Source: Gymnorhina tibicen
Lineage: Eukaryota; Chordata; Aves; Passeriformes; Artamidae
Direction of reading: 5' to 3'
Length of the DNA: 64,000 nucleotides
Assembly: GCA_013399875.1 (NCBI GenBank)
Contig: VXAZ01005697.1
Span: 682,001-746,000, forward strand
The notes under the pieces are model-generated. The model was not told where the DNA came from and made no database searches. It worked only from the letters and a program-made list of their open reading frames with translations. Numbering within the stretch: the stretch's first letter is position 1; the number at the start of each line of letters is the position of its first letter. Shown piece by piece: positions 53,001 through 61,800 of this stretch. A program made the translations under genes and the position numbers.

Positions 53001-55482
53001 AATTTTTTACTTCGTTTTCATAAAAATGAAGAAAACGGAATTTTATGCCAATGTTTAATTTCAGGTCAAATGGAATATTTGCCTAAGTAAATTTTTGTTT
53101 TGCTTTATTGTTTTTGGCTTTTTATAGTATGAATAAAGAAAATAAACTTTCAGATTCAAACTAAAATTTTGTCTCTTTTTCTCTGAAGCTGAAGAGATAA
53201 AGAGCAACTTGCTTTTTGGGGAGGGGGATGGTGATGGGAGGGCTGTCCACACAGGTGAATTCGCTGCTTTCACAACCCTGATCTGATCACCTTTGCCAAA
53301 AGAGCAGCTGCAGGACGAGGGCTGATGCTTGTGCTGCACTTTGTCATACCTGTTGGCTGAGGTCTGCAGGACCTGAGAGGGAGGGTTCCTGCAGCTCCAC
53401 AGCCAGCTGCTTGCCCTCTGTTGGGCAGGAAGGGACAGCTCTGGGGCACTTGGCCCTTTTTGCCACATGTATGGAGGGGCCAAACCTCCCTCATTGTAAC
53501 ACTCCTGAGACATGCTGAATCAATGGACCTCAGCAGAGGCTGGAGCCCAGCCCCCACACAACGTCAGGGCTGGGGTTGGGCTCCAGCCCAGGCACAGCAC
53601 TAATATATGGGATAGGTGTATCTGCAGGATCTTCAAAATATCCTGTAATGTGCAATTGGATCTCACATGTTACCAGCTAAAGCATAACCACGCCGTATCC
53701 TGGCCTGGGCAGAAGAATTTATGTAAGTTATTTCTGTCCTATGTTGCTCATGCCCACCCTCACGCCACAGGCTGCGTCTCCCTCAGATGTGTTAATACAA
53801 CTTCTTGTCTTTTTAAAAAATTTACAGTAAGTCAGATCGCTAAAAATCCGTGCTAAAACCAATCCTTTGGAGCAGAAGTAAAGATATTTGTAGGAAAAAT
53901 CATATACGTGCACGTATCTAAGACACAAGAAAAGCTCCTCTCCAGACAGAACCAAACACAAATTACAGCATTCTTTTCAATGCAAAGAGCACTTATGTTG
54001 CCAGAATGTGAAAGTTACTTGCCCAATTAAAACAACACAGGTTTCCTTTCAAAACACTGGTGTCACAGAATAGTCACAGAACTGTTTTTGCAGATCGTTT
54101 ATGCAAAAAGACTTCTTATGTTTGAAACAAACTGTAGTAATATTGGTAATCTTCAATACTGCTGTTCAAATGTCCCAGTTACATATTAATCTGGAAATCT
54201 TTCCCAAGTTTTCACCTTCTGATTTAGTGAAGTACACTTCTGTCCCTGCAATTAACTAAGTAACAGGCAAAAACTGAACCACAAACCTTGTACTGACACA
54301 AACCCCAAAAACAGATTGTCAGCCACAAAGTAAATTCAAGGAGAACTCTGATTCTGATTTCAGCACAGGAATACCCTGAGCCCTGCTTGGCAGTCTAGGA
54401 ACGAGGAGCGAGCTTACATTTTGGGGGGAGCTGAAGGAAAAAGAAAAAATGAAAATAATTTTTAAAAACCCCAAACTCAGCAACAACAACAAAAAATCCC
54501 AAAAAAACCCCAAAACAAACAAACAAAAAACGACACACACACACCCCCAACCCCCCCCCCAACCCCAAACATAAACTTTTGTCAGTAGTTCAAATTTTCA
54601 AGGTAACATCATCAAGTACTGCAAAGGATGAACAGCCCAGAAAAGAGGAAGGTTTTTTGATTCTGAACACAACCATTACCAGTGATGCCACTCTCGGTCC
54701 CCAATAAACTGTGGGAAAACAAGACTCAATTCAAAACTGATCGCGGGAAAACCGGAATCTCAAACCTCTGTCTCATCCCACAAACCGGACCCTTCCTTAG
54801 CCAAAGGTGGAAAGTCGGGGCCGGCAAGGCGAAGCGTCGCTCCCTTCTCTGCTCCTCGCTGACTGGGGTCCCGTCCCCCACGGGGCTGCAGAGCTGCATC
54901 CCGGGAAACGAGAGGGGTGTCACTCAACACCCGCACGGCTGCTGCCCCCCGGCTCCGCTCGGCGGTGGGGCGGAGGCGGCGGCAGCCGAGCCGCTCTGCC
55001 CCGGGCGGGATGCCCGGGCTGCCGGGGGCGCGGCGCGGGATGCTCACCCTGCGGTTGCGGTCGGCCTCCCGCACCTCCTCCTCCTGGGGGCCTTGGCGGA
55101 TGAGCGCCTTCAGCACGATGCTGTTGTTGGTGCAGCACGCTCGGAAGAGGCTGAGCGCCTCGGGGCTGTCGCGTTCGTCCCCCTCCAGGGACCAGAGGTC
55201 CTCGTCGTCGTCCTCCAGTCCCCCAGGAGGGTAGAAGGAGTCGTCTGAGGCGATGCTGCAGGTGTCGGGCAGCTCGGAGAAGTCCTCGTACTCCTCGCAA
55301 TCCTGCTCCTCCTCCTCCTTCTCCTCTTCCTCCTCTTCGTCCGTCTCCTCGGCGGCAGCCTCCGCCGCCCCCTGCTCGGGGCTGCTCTCCGCCTCGGCGC
55401 CGGGCATCTCCTTGGCGGCGGCGGGCGCGGGGCAGACGCGCTCCCCGGGCAGCTGCTCGCCGTGCCCCGACAGCAGCACCAT
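10160..55482 (-). CDS. ANKRD33B: Ankyrin repeat domain-containing protein 33B, complete four-exon gene
   Basis: Four minus-strand exons (55482-55048, 23915-23786, 17724-17584, 11010-10160) join in phases 0, 1 and 1 into a 518-residue protein. By recall, the human protein is about 494 residues. Seen in the translation: a Glu-rich tract at about residues 47-60; the acidic motif [12 protein letters not shown] at 63-74 followed by [10 protein letters not shown]; ankyrin repeats over about 146-265, with the cores [12 protein letters not shown] and [14 protein letters not shown]; the segment [12 protein letters not shown] and the motif [12 protein letters not shown] after the repeats; and a basic, Lys/Arg/Glu-rich C-terminus containing [10 protein letters not shown]. 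This domain order and these motifs identify ANKRD33B. The molecular role is not established. Ankyrin repeats imply protein binding, and the paralogue ANKRD33 is described as a photoreceptor repressor of CRX-driven transcription, so a regulatory role here is inference only. Every coding junction is intact, with no stop or frameshift. Confidence 0.96.
11011..17583 (-). other. ANKRD33B: ANKRD33B intron 3 (6,573 bp)
   Basis: The intron is bounded by donor GTAAGC at its upper end and a long T-tract acceptor at its lower end. It contains only short spurious ORFs. I saw no recognisable transposon, RNA gene or additional ankyrin exon. Protein continuity across the junction (glycine 236 split 1/2) leaves no room for a missed constitutive coding exon. 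Confidence 0.85.
17584..17724 (-). CDS. ANKRD33B: ANKRD33B coding exon 3 (residues 189-235 plus one base)
   Basis: The acceptor is TTTCTTTAAAG directly above 17724 and the donor is GTAAGC at 17583-17578. The exon is 141 bp, entered and left in phase 1. The joined reading gives [20 protein letters not shown], then [16 protein letters not shown], then [10 protein letters not shown]. This is the second half of ankyrin repeat 2 and most of repeat 3. It contains no methionine-initiated ORF in the correct frame, so it is found only by homology and splice phase. Both junction codons are glycines (189 and 236). Confidence 0.95.
21294..21728 (+). mobile_element. Endogenous retroviral LTR (family shared with 32623-32879)
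   Basis: A 435-bp element is bounded by the perfect 9-bp inverted termini TGATGCCTT and AAGGCATCA. It has a TATA-like box (TATAAAA, 21564-21570) and a weak poly(A) signal AGTAAA at 21659-21664. Its 3' half, from the CCATCTTGGG region through TCTAGCCTCTGTTTTCAGG to the end, matches the second LTR near 32.7 kb, which establishes the family. Orientation is plus, antisense to ANKRD33B. No clear flanking target duplication was found. It contains no coding capacity. The exact ERV class is not determinable here. Confidence 0.8.
21729..21753 (+). other. Primer-binding-site-like tRNA-complementary stretch after the LTR
   Basis: The bases directly after the LTR end include ATGGGACTCAAACCCAC (21737-21753). 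This is the complement of a tRNA T-arm: stems ATGGG/CCCAC around loop ACTCAAA. It is what remains of a retroviral primer binding site, here reaching further into the tRNA than the usual 18 nt, plus a short leader. The canonical TGG at the start is altered. It implies the element is a truncated provirus end rather than a clean solo LTR. The tRNA species was not assigned. Confidence 0.5.
23786..23915 (-). CDS. ANKRD33B: ANKRD33B coding exon 2 (residues 146-188 plus one base)
   Basis: The acceptor is TTACTTACAG immediately above 23915 and the donor is GTAAGG at 23785-23780. The exon is 130 bp, entered in phase 0 and left in phase 1. It encodes [15 protein letters not shown] and then the second repeat core [17 protein letters not shown]. 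That covers the end of ankyrin repeat 1 and the first helix of repeat 2. Reading through the donor gives a non-conserved tail, which supports the splice site. The exon sits between two LTRs of the same family (21.3 kb and 32.6 kb), and neither interrupts it. Confidence 0.95.
30584..30588. repeat. Target site duplication, lower copy (CGTGG)
   Basis: CGTGG directly precedes the TGT terminus of the solo LTR and is repeated exactly at 31083-31087 on the other side. Confidence 0.85.
30589..31082 (-). mobile_element. GC-rich solo LTR of an avian endogenous retrovirus, same strand as ANKRD33B
   Basis: A 494-bp element reads on the minus strand from TGTTGAAG to CCTCGACA, giving imperfect TGT...ACA inverted termini, and is flanked by the perfect 5-bp duplication CGTGG. 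In minus orientation it shows a TATA-like GGGATAAAATC near 30874-30866 and the poly(A) signal AATAAA at 30788-30783, spaced as expected for U3-R. No internal retroviral sequence adjoins it, so it is a solo LTR left by LTR-LTR recombination. The intact target duplication and its CpG content suggest a fairly recent insertion. One undetermined base lies at 30972. The long ORFs in this interval are by-products of GC richness. Confidence 0.88.
30972..30972. other. Undetermined base inside the solo LTR
   Basis: A single n in the U3 part of the LTR. It probably marks an ambiguous base call in repeat sequence. Confidence 0.95.
31083..31087. repeat. Target site duplication, upper copy (CGTGG)
   Basis: This is an exact copy of 30584-30588, directly abutting the CAACA end of the solo LTR on the plus strand. 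Confidence 0.85.
32623..32879 (+). mobile_element. Endogenous retroviral LTR, shorter member of the 21294-21728 family
   Basis: A 257-bp element has the same 9-bp termini TGATGCCTT and AAGGCATCA as the intron-2 LTR. It carries an octamer-like ATGCAAAT at 32700-32707, TATAAAA at 32718-32724 and AATAAA at 32815-32820. The 3' part aligns by eye with 21294-21728; the U3 part is about 180 bp shorter, so either this copy is deleted or the other is a longer subfamily. No tRNA-complementary leader follows, so it looks like a solo LTR, although no clear target duplication is visible. It is antisense to ANKRD33B. Confidence 0.8.
33058..33256 (+). mobile_element. CR1 LINE 3' fragment
   Basis: The fragment carries the typical CR1 3' end in plus orientation: TTGGATGGGCCCTGAGTAAC, then a segment ending GGAAGGTGTCCCTGCCCATG, and finally CCCCTTCCAACCCAAACCAT closing with TTTTATGATTCTGTG. 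It is heavily 5'-truncated and noncoding. It lies about 180 bp past the LTR at 32.6-32.9 kb. Confidence 0.92.
35025..35092 (+). mobile_element. Degenerate CR1 3' tail
   Basis: GGTGAGCTTTAAACTCCCTT followed by CCAACCCAAGCCATGGTATG and a TTCTATAA end is a diverged CR1 3' terminus in plus orientation. The element may extend upstream to about 34.9 kb, but the match becomes unclear there. Confidence 0.7.
36357..36400. repeat. A-rich tract
   Basis: A long run of A with scattered G (A13, G, A9, G and so on). No element body is recognisable next to it. Confidence 0.8.
38359..38862 (-). mobile_element. CR1 LINE fragment with remnant of the reverse transcriptase C-terminus
   Basis: The 3' end is at the low-coordinate side (AATCACACAGAATATGCTAG TTGGAAGGGACC on plus). 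The high-coordinate side encodes, on the minus strand, the CR1 ORF2 C-terminal motif [17 protein letters not shown] and then [14 protein letters not shown]. It lies in intron 1 in the same orientation as ANKRD33B. It is 5'-truncated, with frame damage after the LFSLEE motif, and is not an active element. Confidence 0.92.
43819..43998 (-). mobile_element. Outer CR1, 3' part (interrupted)
   Basis: Plus-strand AGTCATAGAATCACTAAGGC followed by TGGAAAAGACCTCCAAGATC is a reversed CR1 3' end. The match runs to TTAACCAC at 43991-43998, where a second CR1 interrupts it; it resumes at 44421. It is more diverged than the inner element. A pyrimidine tract (about 43766-43800) lies just beyond its 3' end. 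Confidence 0.88.
43999..44420 (-). mobile_element. Inner CR1 inserted into an older CR1
   Basis: The segment from AGAATTACACAGAATCACAC through TTGGAAGGGACCCATCAGGA to CTCCTCATACGGCTTCCCCT closely resembles the CR1 at 38359-38862, so it is the same subfamily and orientation. It is flanked on both sides by TTAACCAC (43991-43998 and 44421-44428). It is 5'-truncated at about 420 bp. Confidence 0.88.
44421..44575 (-). mobile_element. Outer CR1, 5' part (interrupted)
   Basis: The older CR1 continues here: TTAACCACTGTTTCAGTGAA, then CAACCTGAACCTCCCCTGGC and CCTTGTCCTATCACTTGTTT. It picks up exactly where the segment ending at 43998 stopped. Its upper boundary near 44575 is approximate. Confidence 0.85.
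45726..45773. repeat. 20-bp tandem duplication
   Basis: The unit ATTTCATTAGTATTTGTGGT (45726-45745) is repeated at 45746-45765 with one substitution, and a partial third copy ATTTCATT follows. This is a local duplication in intron 1. Confidence 0.85.
52399..52474. repeat. A-rich low-complexity tract
   Basis: Runs of A broken by G, GTTT and GGT over about 75 bp. No attached retrotransposon body is recognisable on either side. Confidence 0.8.
54425..54570. repeat. A/C-rich low-complexity tract with long C runs (G runs on the coding strand)
   Basis: CAACAACAAC and ACAAACAAACAAA units, a short (CA)n and then C5-AA-C10-AA-C4 (54544-54566). On the ANKRD33B coding strand this is G4-TT-G10-TT-G5 followed by (GT)n. 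It lies about 480 bp inside intron 1. Confidence 0.9.
55048..55482 (-). CDS. ANKRD33B: ANKRD33B coding exon 1 (residues 1-145)
   Basis: The exon runs from the ATG at 55482-55480 to the donor GTGAGC at 55047-55042 and ends in phase 0 after an AGG codon. The start was chosen because it opens MVLLSG, like family members, and has a good context (G at -3, G at +4). An in-frame upstream ATG at 55782 exists, but its extension crosses the assembly gap and reads as Pro/Ala-rich UTR-like sequence. The exon encodes the acidic N-terminal half: a Glu-rich run near residues 47-60, the conserved motif ending LPDT, an Asp/Glu-rich stretch near 89-103, and the helical lead-in [19 protein letters not shown] before the ankyrin repeats. 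It is very GC-rich and lies within the CpG island. Confidence 0.95.
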
Positions 55483-55513
55483 GCCGGCCGCGGGGCCGGG
55501 GCGCGGGAGCTGC

Positions 55514-55630
55514 NNNNNNNNNNNNNNNNNNNNNNNNNNNNNNNNNNNNNNNNNNNNNNNNNNNNNNNNNNNNNNNNNNNNNNNNNNNNNNNNNNNNNNN
55601 NNNNNNNNNNNNNNNNNNNNNNNNNNNNNN
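55514..55630. other. Assembly gap (117 Ns) in the 5' UTR/promoter
   Basis: A run of 117 undetermined bases begins 31 bp upstream of the ANKRD33B ATG. GC-rich avian promoters commonly drop out of assemblies. The true length may differ from 117. Confidence 0.99.
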
Positions 55631-55870
55631 GCGGGGAGAACGGGCGGCTGCCGCGGCTGCTCCCTGCGGGCACCGAGCCGCAGGTGCGGGACCGCAGCGA
55701 CCTGAGCGCCCCCGGGCCCCTCCGCCGCGCTGCTCGGCGGGGGCTGCGCTGCTGGGCTCACAGGGGCCCGCGCCGAGCCCACCCGCGGGTGGCAGAGGCG
55801 GGAGTGGGGCCGGCGGGACCCGCGGCTGCCGCTGGTCCTTCCTTCAGCACCAACTGCGTGGTTCCGAGAG

Positions 55871-58800
55871 CCGCGATTGCAGCGATGTACGCAAAACTTT
55901 TCAGGAATACAACTAGCCTGTGCGGAATTCGTCTTTTGAAATAAATACTGGAACTAAGGGGAGTGATTGCACAGAATTTCCATGCTTCGTAGCAGAGCTT
56001 TAGAAGCAAGTAATTCATTAAATCAGCCTGACGCTTTACCAACTGTAGATATGTCAGGCACGTACTTTTTATGGAAAGCATTTGGAGATTAGTTTGAGAG
56101 GAATAATGCACGTATAAATTGAGTTCCTGCTTTGTCACAGTTCCTCTAAAATCTCCTTTGCCTTTCAAATGCCATGGATTAGCACCATTCTCTGGCAGGG
56201 AAACAGTCAGGAGAAGCGCTTTGGCCAACAAGATAGGATATTTGCTTTCTTGAACAGCTTTTTGAAGTGAATCTCATATATTTGACATCCTTCAGCAAGT
56301 GAACGTCCAGGGTCCAAGTCCCTGTCTGTCTCATGGGAGAGAAACGAGCTGGCAGAGGCGAGGCAGAGTATGATCCCCACTTTTTACACTAAAAGAAGCT
56401 AGGAATGAAAAGTAAAATGTAACTGTGAGTACAGAGCCCCAAATAGTAGGTGTTTACAGTCTTTCAAGAAAACATTATGTAAACCAGACATGATGGGTGA
56501 TACAAAGCCCAGTGGCTGCTTGCTGAATCCTAACTGGTGGGGTTATCCCAGTGCCCAGCAGGAGGATATCTGTAAGCAGAATTAGTATTAAATAGCTCCC
56601 TGATTGGCTGCTTCTGCAGAGGAGCTAAACTGGGAAAGAAGGAGATTAAACTATTCCCTCACCTCCAGACACCTCTGAGATCATAGCTGGTGTATATTAC
56701 CAGCTATGCTCATGCTCATGCTGCCAGTCTCCTGTAATTTGCTTGGGTAAAGACAGCCCCTCACTCCACTGCTGCTGTGTGTGTCTGCTCCCAAATCAAA
56801 TGCTTCTGAACTGCCTTTACCTGCAGCATGACAGCTCTGTAGCATTCACTTTTTACACTTATTGCCTATCGATTCCTTAAGTATTTTCATTCACGGAGTT
56901 TAAGGGCTCCATTAATTTAACTTCTTGTTTCCTTCTCAGTAAGTGTGGACAATGAACTGCTCAACAGAATGTTACCTCTTAGAACAGCAATTGTATTTTA
57001 AAAAAACCTCCATTTTTGCCTGAGATTCTGCAGCTGGTGGGGAACATTTGAGTTTTCTCAGCCTGAACTCATCATAAAAGTCCAGAAAGACTCTTGGCTC
57101 TAGTAACTTCAAATGGCAGAAAAAATAATTCTAACTACAGGGAAACAAAGGGGATTTTTGTGAAGATTCAGCTCAGCTGTAAGAATTCATTAGTCAAATA
57201 TACCTGCTCTGTTTCTGTCTTATAAAATCAATCCAGAAGAATAAAGATTTACTTTATCACCAGACTGTTTTTTTAAAAAATTACATGAAATTTGTTAGCA
57301 AAGAGGCAAGGACCAGTAACTTTGAATATGAAAAAAACCAAAACCAACAGAAAAACCAACCTTGAAAAACCTTAATGCTAACTAGAGGGAAACCACAGTT
57401 ATACAGGAAAAATGTTTGACTCTGAAAAGTCATCCTTTCTTCTCTCTGTGTTCAGAGTTTACCTTATAAGCTTATTCATGGAGGAGAAATGAATCAGTTT
57501 TCTCCCACAGCTGCAGTGGTTCTGCAGGGACCTTGGAGATGAAAACTGTTTTGTCTCACCTCAGCCTGTCACTTTCATCTCTTCTCTCAAAGAACAGTGC
57601 TATACTGCTTGAGATTTCAAAGCAAGGTGTCAGGGTGGAACAGGGCAGATATAGTGTTTTATAGGCTTTTACATAGAATTTTACAACTGGTATTGAGACT
57701 GTATTTCAAACTATTTAACCTGCATGCAGCTTGACAATGAGCTGGTGCAGCTAATTGGGCATAAACTGTTACACGACTCCTTAAGATGCTGATGCAGCCA
57801 TTTATGTGTCACATAGAGGCTCCCACCAGGGCTGCTCTGCTTGGGCACAGTCATAGATGTAAAGCAGATGATGTCCTGTTTCTTGGTTTTTTCAGAGACA
57901 CAGCTTGGACATGACAAACAGGGCTTCTTGTCACTTGTGCTTCAGCGTGTAAATCAAATTAAAAGAATGTGAGGAAAGGCCATAGATTAAGTCTGCAAAT
58001 TCTTTCAAATTACCCAAAAAACCCCTGTTTTCATGGCATTTGTAAGAGGACAGCCTCAACCTTTCATCTGGAAAAGAAACCACTTAATATAATTGAAGTT
58101 AAATGCTAGTATTTATAAACTTCGTACCAAAAGCAAAGAAATAAACACTATCATCTCAAAGCAAATACCCCAGAATTATTAGTCATTATCATCATCTGTA
58201 TCTCATCAAAATCTATTGCTGGGAATTACCAAGGTAGGAAATTAAAATACCCAGAGCAGATACCCCCTGGCCCTCTGCAGACAAAGCTTCCCTTGAAGAA
58301 ACCAATTTTTGGAATGACTATAGCATGGGATGTCCCCAATTTGAGTTTTCAACTCATTAAGGCTTGTGAGCCATTCCATTTATAAAACATTCTGAAACTG
58401 AGATTTAATGAGATTTATGTGCAATAGTAAAGACAATACTAAGACAAATAGTAAGACTCAGGTAAATGAGTTTTATATGTCCTTCTCACATTCAACAACT
58501 TAATCTGAGGAAAAAATTCCTAACATACTGAAAGCTATTCCCAGTATTCTTACAAGATGAAATCTAGTCACTAAAAAAAGCACTGGTTTCCAAAATAAAA
58601 TAAAATATGTTTAGTTTTGGTTGTTTACAATAATTAGGTGTCTAAAATTTCTAAATAACAAGAAGCCTGGTTTGTTTGTTTTTACCCATCTGACATCTAT
58701 GCACTCACTTTTGAAATTCAGAGTATATTTCTCTCTTCCTTAGTTGATCTGCCGGGCAGGACCTGCAGTTGTAGCAATACCACAGTGTTAAACGTGAGAG

Positions 58801-61800
58801 CCAGCTTACTTACTCCTTTTCTCTGCTCAGCAGCTTGTAAAAACCCTGAGATGCACAGAAGGTGTTTCTGTGGACACTGGACCTCGCTTTCACAGCACTT
58901 CCACCAGCGCCACTAAAGGAAGCACTCAGAGCACAAGGAAACCTCTCCTGAGCAACCTCCTATCTTCACAGATGGGAGAGGAGCTGAAGCCCCCACAAGG
59001 CCAGTGTGGGGAGTGGGTTTGGTGGCGTGACCTAAGTCAGCATCATCCCAGTGCTCACCTGCTCCATGGCACCGAGGGAAACAAGCTGCTAAAGGAGATG
59101 AGATACTGCTTTTTACTGACAGCATCTTTTGGGTTTTTGGGGAGAGACTTACAGCGTTACTGCCTCCAAGCATTGGATTGGTCCTCAAAACAGACTGCTT
59201 GCATCTTGAAAAACTGTCTGCATGAGGTTAATCTCAAGACAGTATATAGGCACGGGGGTAAGCAAACTGGTTTCTGGGGTTGCTGAGTTCCTGGCAGGGC
59301 TAGCAGACTAATAAATCCAACCTCCTGCTTATTATGCCTAATAATAATGTATTTTTGATTGGGGTGATTTGCTAGGGCTGTAGCAGGACTGCAAGCAGGC
59401 TAGCTGCTGTGAGGCATCAAAGTGCAATTAACCTAGTCAAAAAACATCAGGTGGTGTACTATTGGCAAGGTATGCGTGAAGAAGGCATTCAAGGTAAAGA
59501 ATTAAGTTGAAAAATGATTAAGAAAATGTTGCCTCTCAATTACAAAGAGCCAAAGAGAGACAGAGTTGTTTTCATATTTACCTGATTGGGGGTGGGGGTG
59601 TTGGGGAGAGCATTTACAAATGAACAGATTCAGCAGCACTTGCTAAGACTGCTCCACTTAAAGAGTCCTTTGGAAGGAGAAAGGTTGGAGTCTCAGTTTT
59701 CCTAAGCTCTGGCCAAGACTTGATGTGAAATCCTGCTGATCTGAATAGTAACATCTGCTAAGGAGCTATGAGTGGAAGTTGCAATATGTTTCCTAGAAAC
59801 CAAAGGCTTGAGCTGAATGATGAGAGCAGAGGCAGGGAATAAGAAATACTAGCAATAATCTTGTTAAATGTTAGTGTTTTCTCAGTTGCTAGTATTTTCC
59901 AGCATTTGCTCAGTCAGATTAAATGCTGTTTAAAGCATCTGTAGTACCAGTTTATTGGGATCTCTGTGCAGTTAATACAATAAAGGGACATAAGGGTATA
60001 AATGTGGTACTAGTTCATTTAATTTCATGTACTAGCTATGACTGAAAATAATCGATGTTCTGCTTTCAGTATGAACCTGTATTTTGTTTGCACTGAAGTC
60101 TAAAGCATAGGCCTTTCCAGAAAAGGAATACTTCCTCAAGGCATGGTCTTGGCTCTAGCTAATCTCAGCTTAGCTTGAGGTCAAAGCTTGCAAGCCCTGA
60201 CAGTGTTCAGCTCCCTGAGGACTGCAGTGGTTAGTAGCAGGTAGGGTAAGGTAAACCCCCTCAAGGTAAACTCTGCTAGTTCTGAGCAGGTAGGGCAGTT
60301 CCCTGATAGCAAGGGGCTGGAAGGTGGGCACCTGGAAGGTGGGCACCTGCCACCTAAGCACTGGCTGGTGGGGCTCAGCTTCACTGCAGAAGTATGGAAG
60401 CTACGTAAACCTTTTTGGCTTATTTCCTCCAGACTGTAAAGAACAACTGACGTAGCATGAGTAAGGCACACCAAGTATGCTAACAGTCTGTGTGTGTTTG
60501 ATGTGCGTGGTTTGGTATTTTTGAATGTAGTAGGTAGAAGTGGAGGAGCCTGCGCAGGTGAAGAGGGGGAGAGACGGAGAGTGTTCTAGTTCCCCCAGAG
60601 CTGGTCTTTTCAAATACATGCTGCTGTAGACTGTGGTGATGCTGAAGATCCTTGAGCATCACCTGAGGGGAACTTCTGTTTTCATATTTCTCTCAATTTC
60701 TGTTTTAGGGAATTTCTTGGGAGAAAACTTACAAATTTGTAATTGTCCAGATGTTGATTTATTGATGAAAACCAGAAATTTGCATAAAATCTTTGTCTGG
60801 GAGTCTTCCATCTCTGAAAAGTAGACTATAAAAGGTGCCTCTTCAAAACAATTATTTTTCCTTTTTACTTTGCATATTATTTGTTAAAATGCTACAAAAC
60901 CACATAATAATGGGGAAACAGTCATGGCTTGAAATGTCAATGGATTTCTTTTTTTGGAGGAAGGCTGACAAAGACTGAGAGAAGGAGAGAAAAATGTTTC
61001 TCAAATTATAAGTTCAATTTTATTTTTCTGTATTTTGATATCTTTTACCAAAATAACTCAATATTAGACATTAATACATGTATAGAAATTTTTAGGGAAA
61101 AACATCCCATATATTGCTAGATTATAATTATCAGGTCATCGGTGCTGGGGGCGGGGATCAACTGGATTAGTGTACATGAGAATTTATCTGTGAACTGTTA
61201 TCTTATTTTTGCACTCTACTGAAGCAGAAGACTCCCCACATATATGTGTGAAAATGTGTCCCTCAGTTGGGTATCTAGAATAAATAAGCAATGTTATTTT
61301 TATACCAAAATCTTTTGTTCCTCCCTAAAGGAACTTCTTTCTACATACAGGGGATAAACCATGTATCTGCTTCACATTTTCCTAAAATTATTCCCCTTCC
61401 TTCATTGTGAAATTGTGCACCCAAAAATAGGCTGGTTTGATGCTGGTATGAGTAAGCCTGCTGATGCCATTCCATATGGAGGAAGCGTGTAGCATGTCTA
61501 TCCTTGCACTTCTGATCACTTCACTCCTCTACAGATTTCCCGCATGACTCTGAGAGCTTTAAGCCTTTCCATCCCTGAGGTTTTGGTCCTGAATAACAAT
61601 AATGGTACTTCTCTCTACTCCTGGGGAGTTTGGGAACTGAGGACATTGCCATTTGATAGAGTTTCTGATAGTGTTGGAATTCAAGTCTTGAAAGTACCCC
61701 AGATACCTGTCCATCTATCCTTACTGTTGCCCTGCATCGGCAAACTGTAAAGAAGTCAGTGATAAATTCATCCTAATTTTAATCTTTCTGACAAACCCTA

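Larger units (their letters stand above)
23916..55047 (-). other. ANKRD33B: ANKRD33B intron 1 (31,132 bp)
   Basis: The intron has donor GTGAGC at 55047-55042 and acceptor TTACTTACAG ending at 23916. The transposable elements, listed separately, lie in 30.5-35.1 kb and 38.3-44.6 kb. The stretches 23916-30588, 35093-38358, 38863-43818 and 44576-54424 contain simple repeats, A-rich tracts and short spurious ORFs only, with no recognisable gene, tRNA or further ankyrin-coding exon. The phase-0 junction of exons 1 and 2 keeps the conserved protein continuous, so no constitutive coding exon is missing. Confidence 0.85.
54780..55870. promoter_or_regulatory. ANKRD33B: CpG island over ANKRD33B exon 1 and 5' UTR
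   Basis: The sequence shifts abruptly to very high GC with dense CpG, compared with AT-rich surroundings on both sides. The island covers the start of intron 1, exon 1, the gap and the sequence upstream of the ATG up to about 55870. This is the expected promoter position. No TATA box could be assigned. Part of the island is the unsequenced gap, so the transcription start site is not placed. Confidence 0.8.

Noticed and set aside
54682..55248. 188-residue plus-strand ORF opposite exon 1
   Set aside because: It is a shadow of the GC-rich coding exon on the other strand, with Ala/Gly/Arg-rich composition and no recognisable domain.
54760..55782. 340-residue minus-strand ORF taken as a single-exon gene
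   Set aside because: It is exon 1 read through its donor site into intron 1 and extended upstream through the N gap. The conserved part ends exactly at the GTGAGC donor and continues in exon 2.
58870..59286. 138-residue plus-strand ORF in the 5' flank as a possible new gene or ROPN1L exon
   Set aside because: It has no match to ROPN1L motifs that I know, no supporting splice structure and no domain. It fits a chance ORF.
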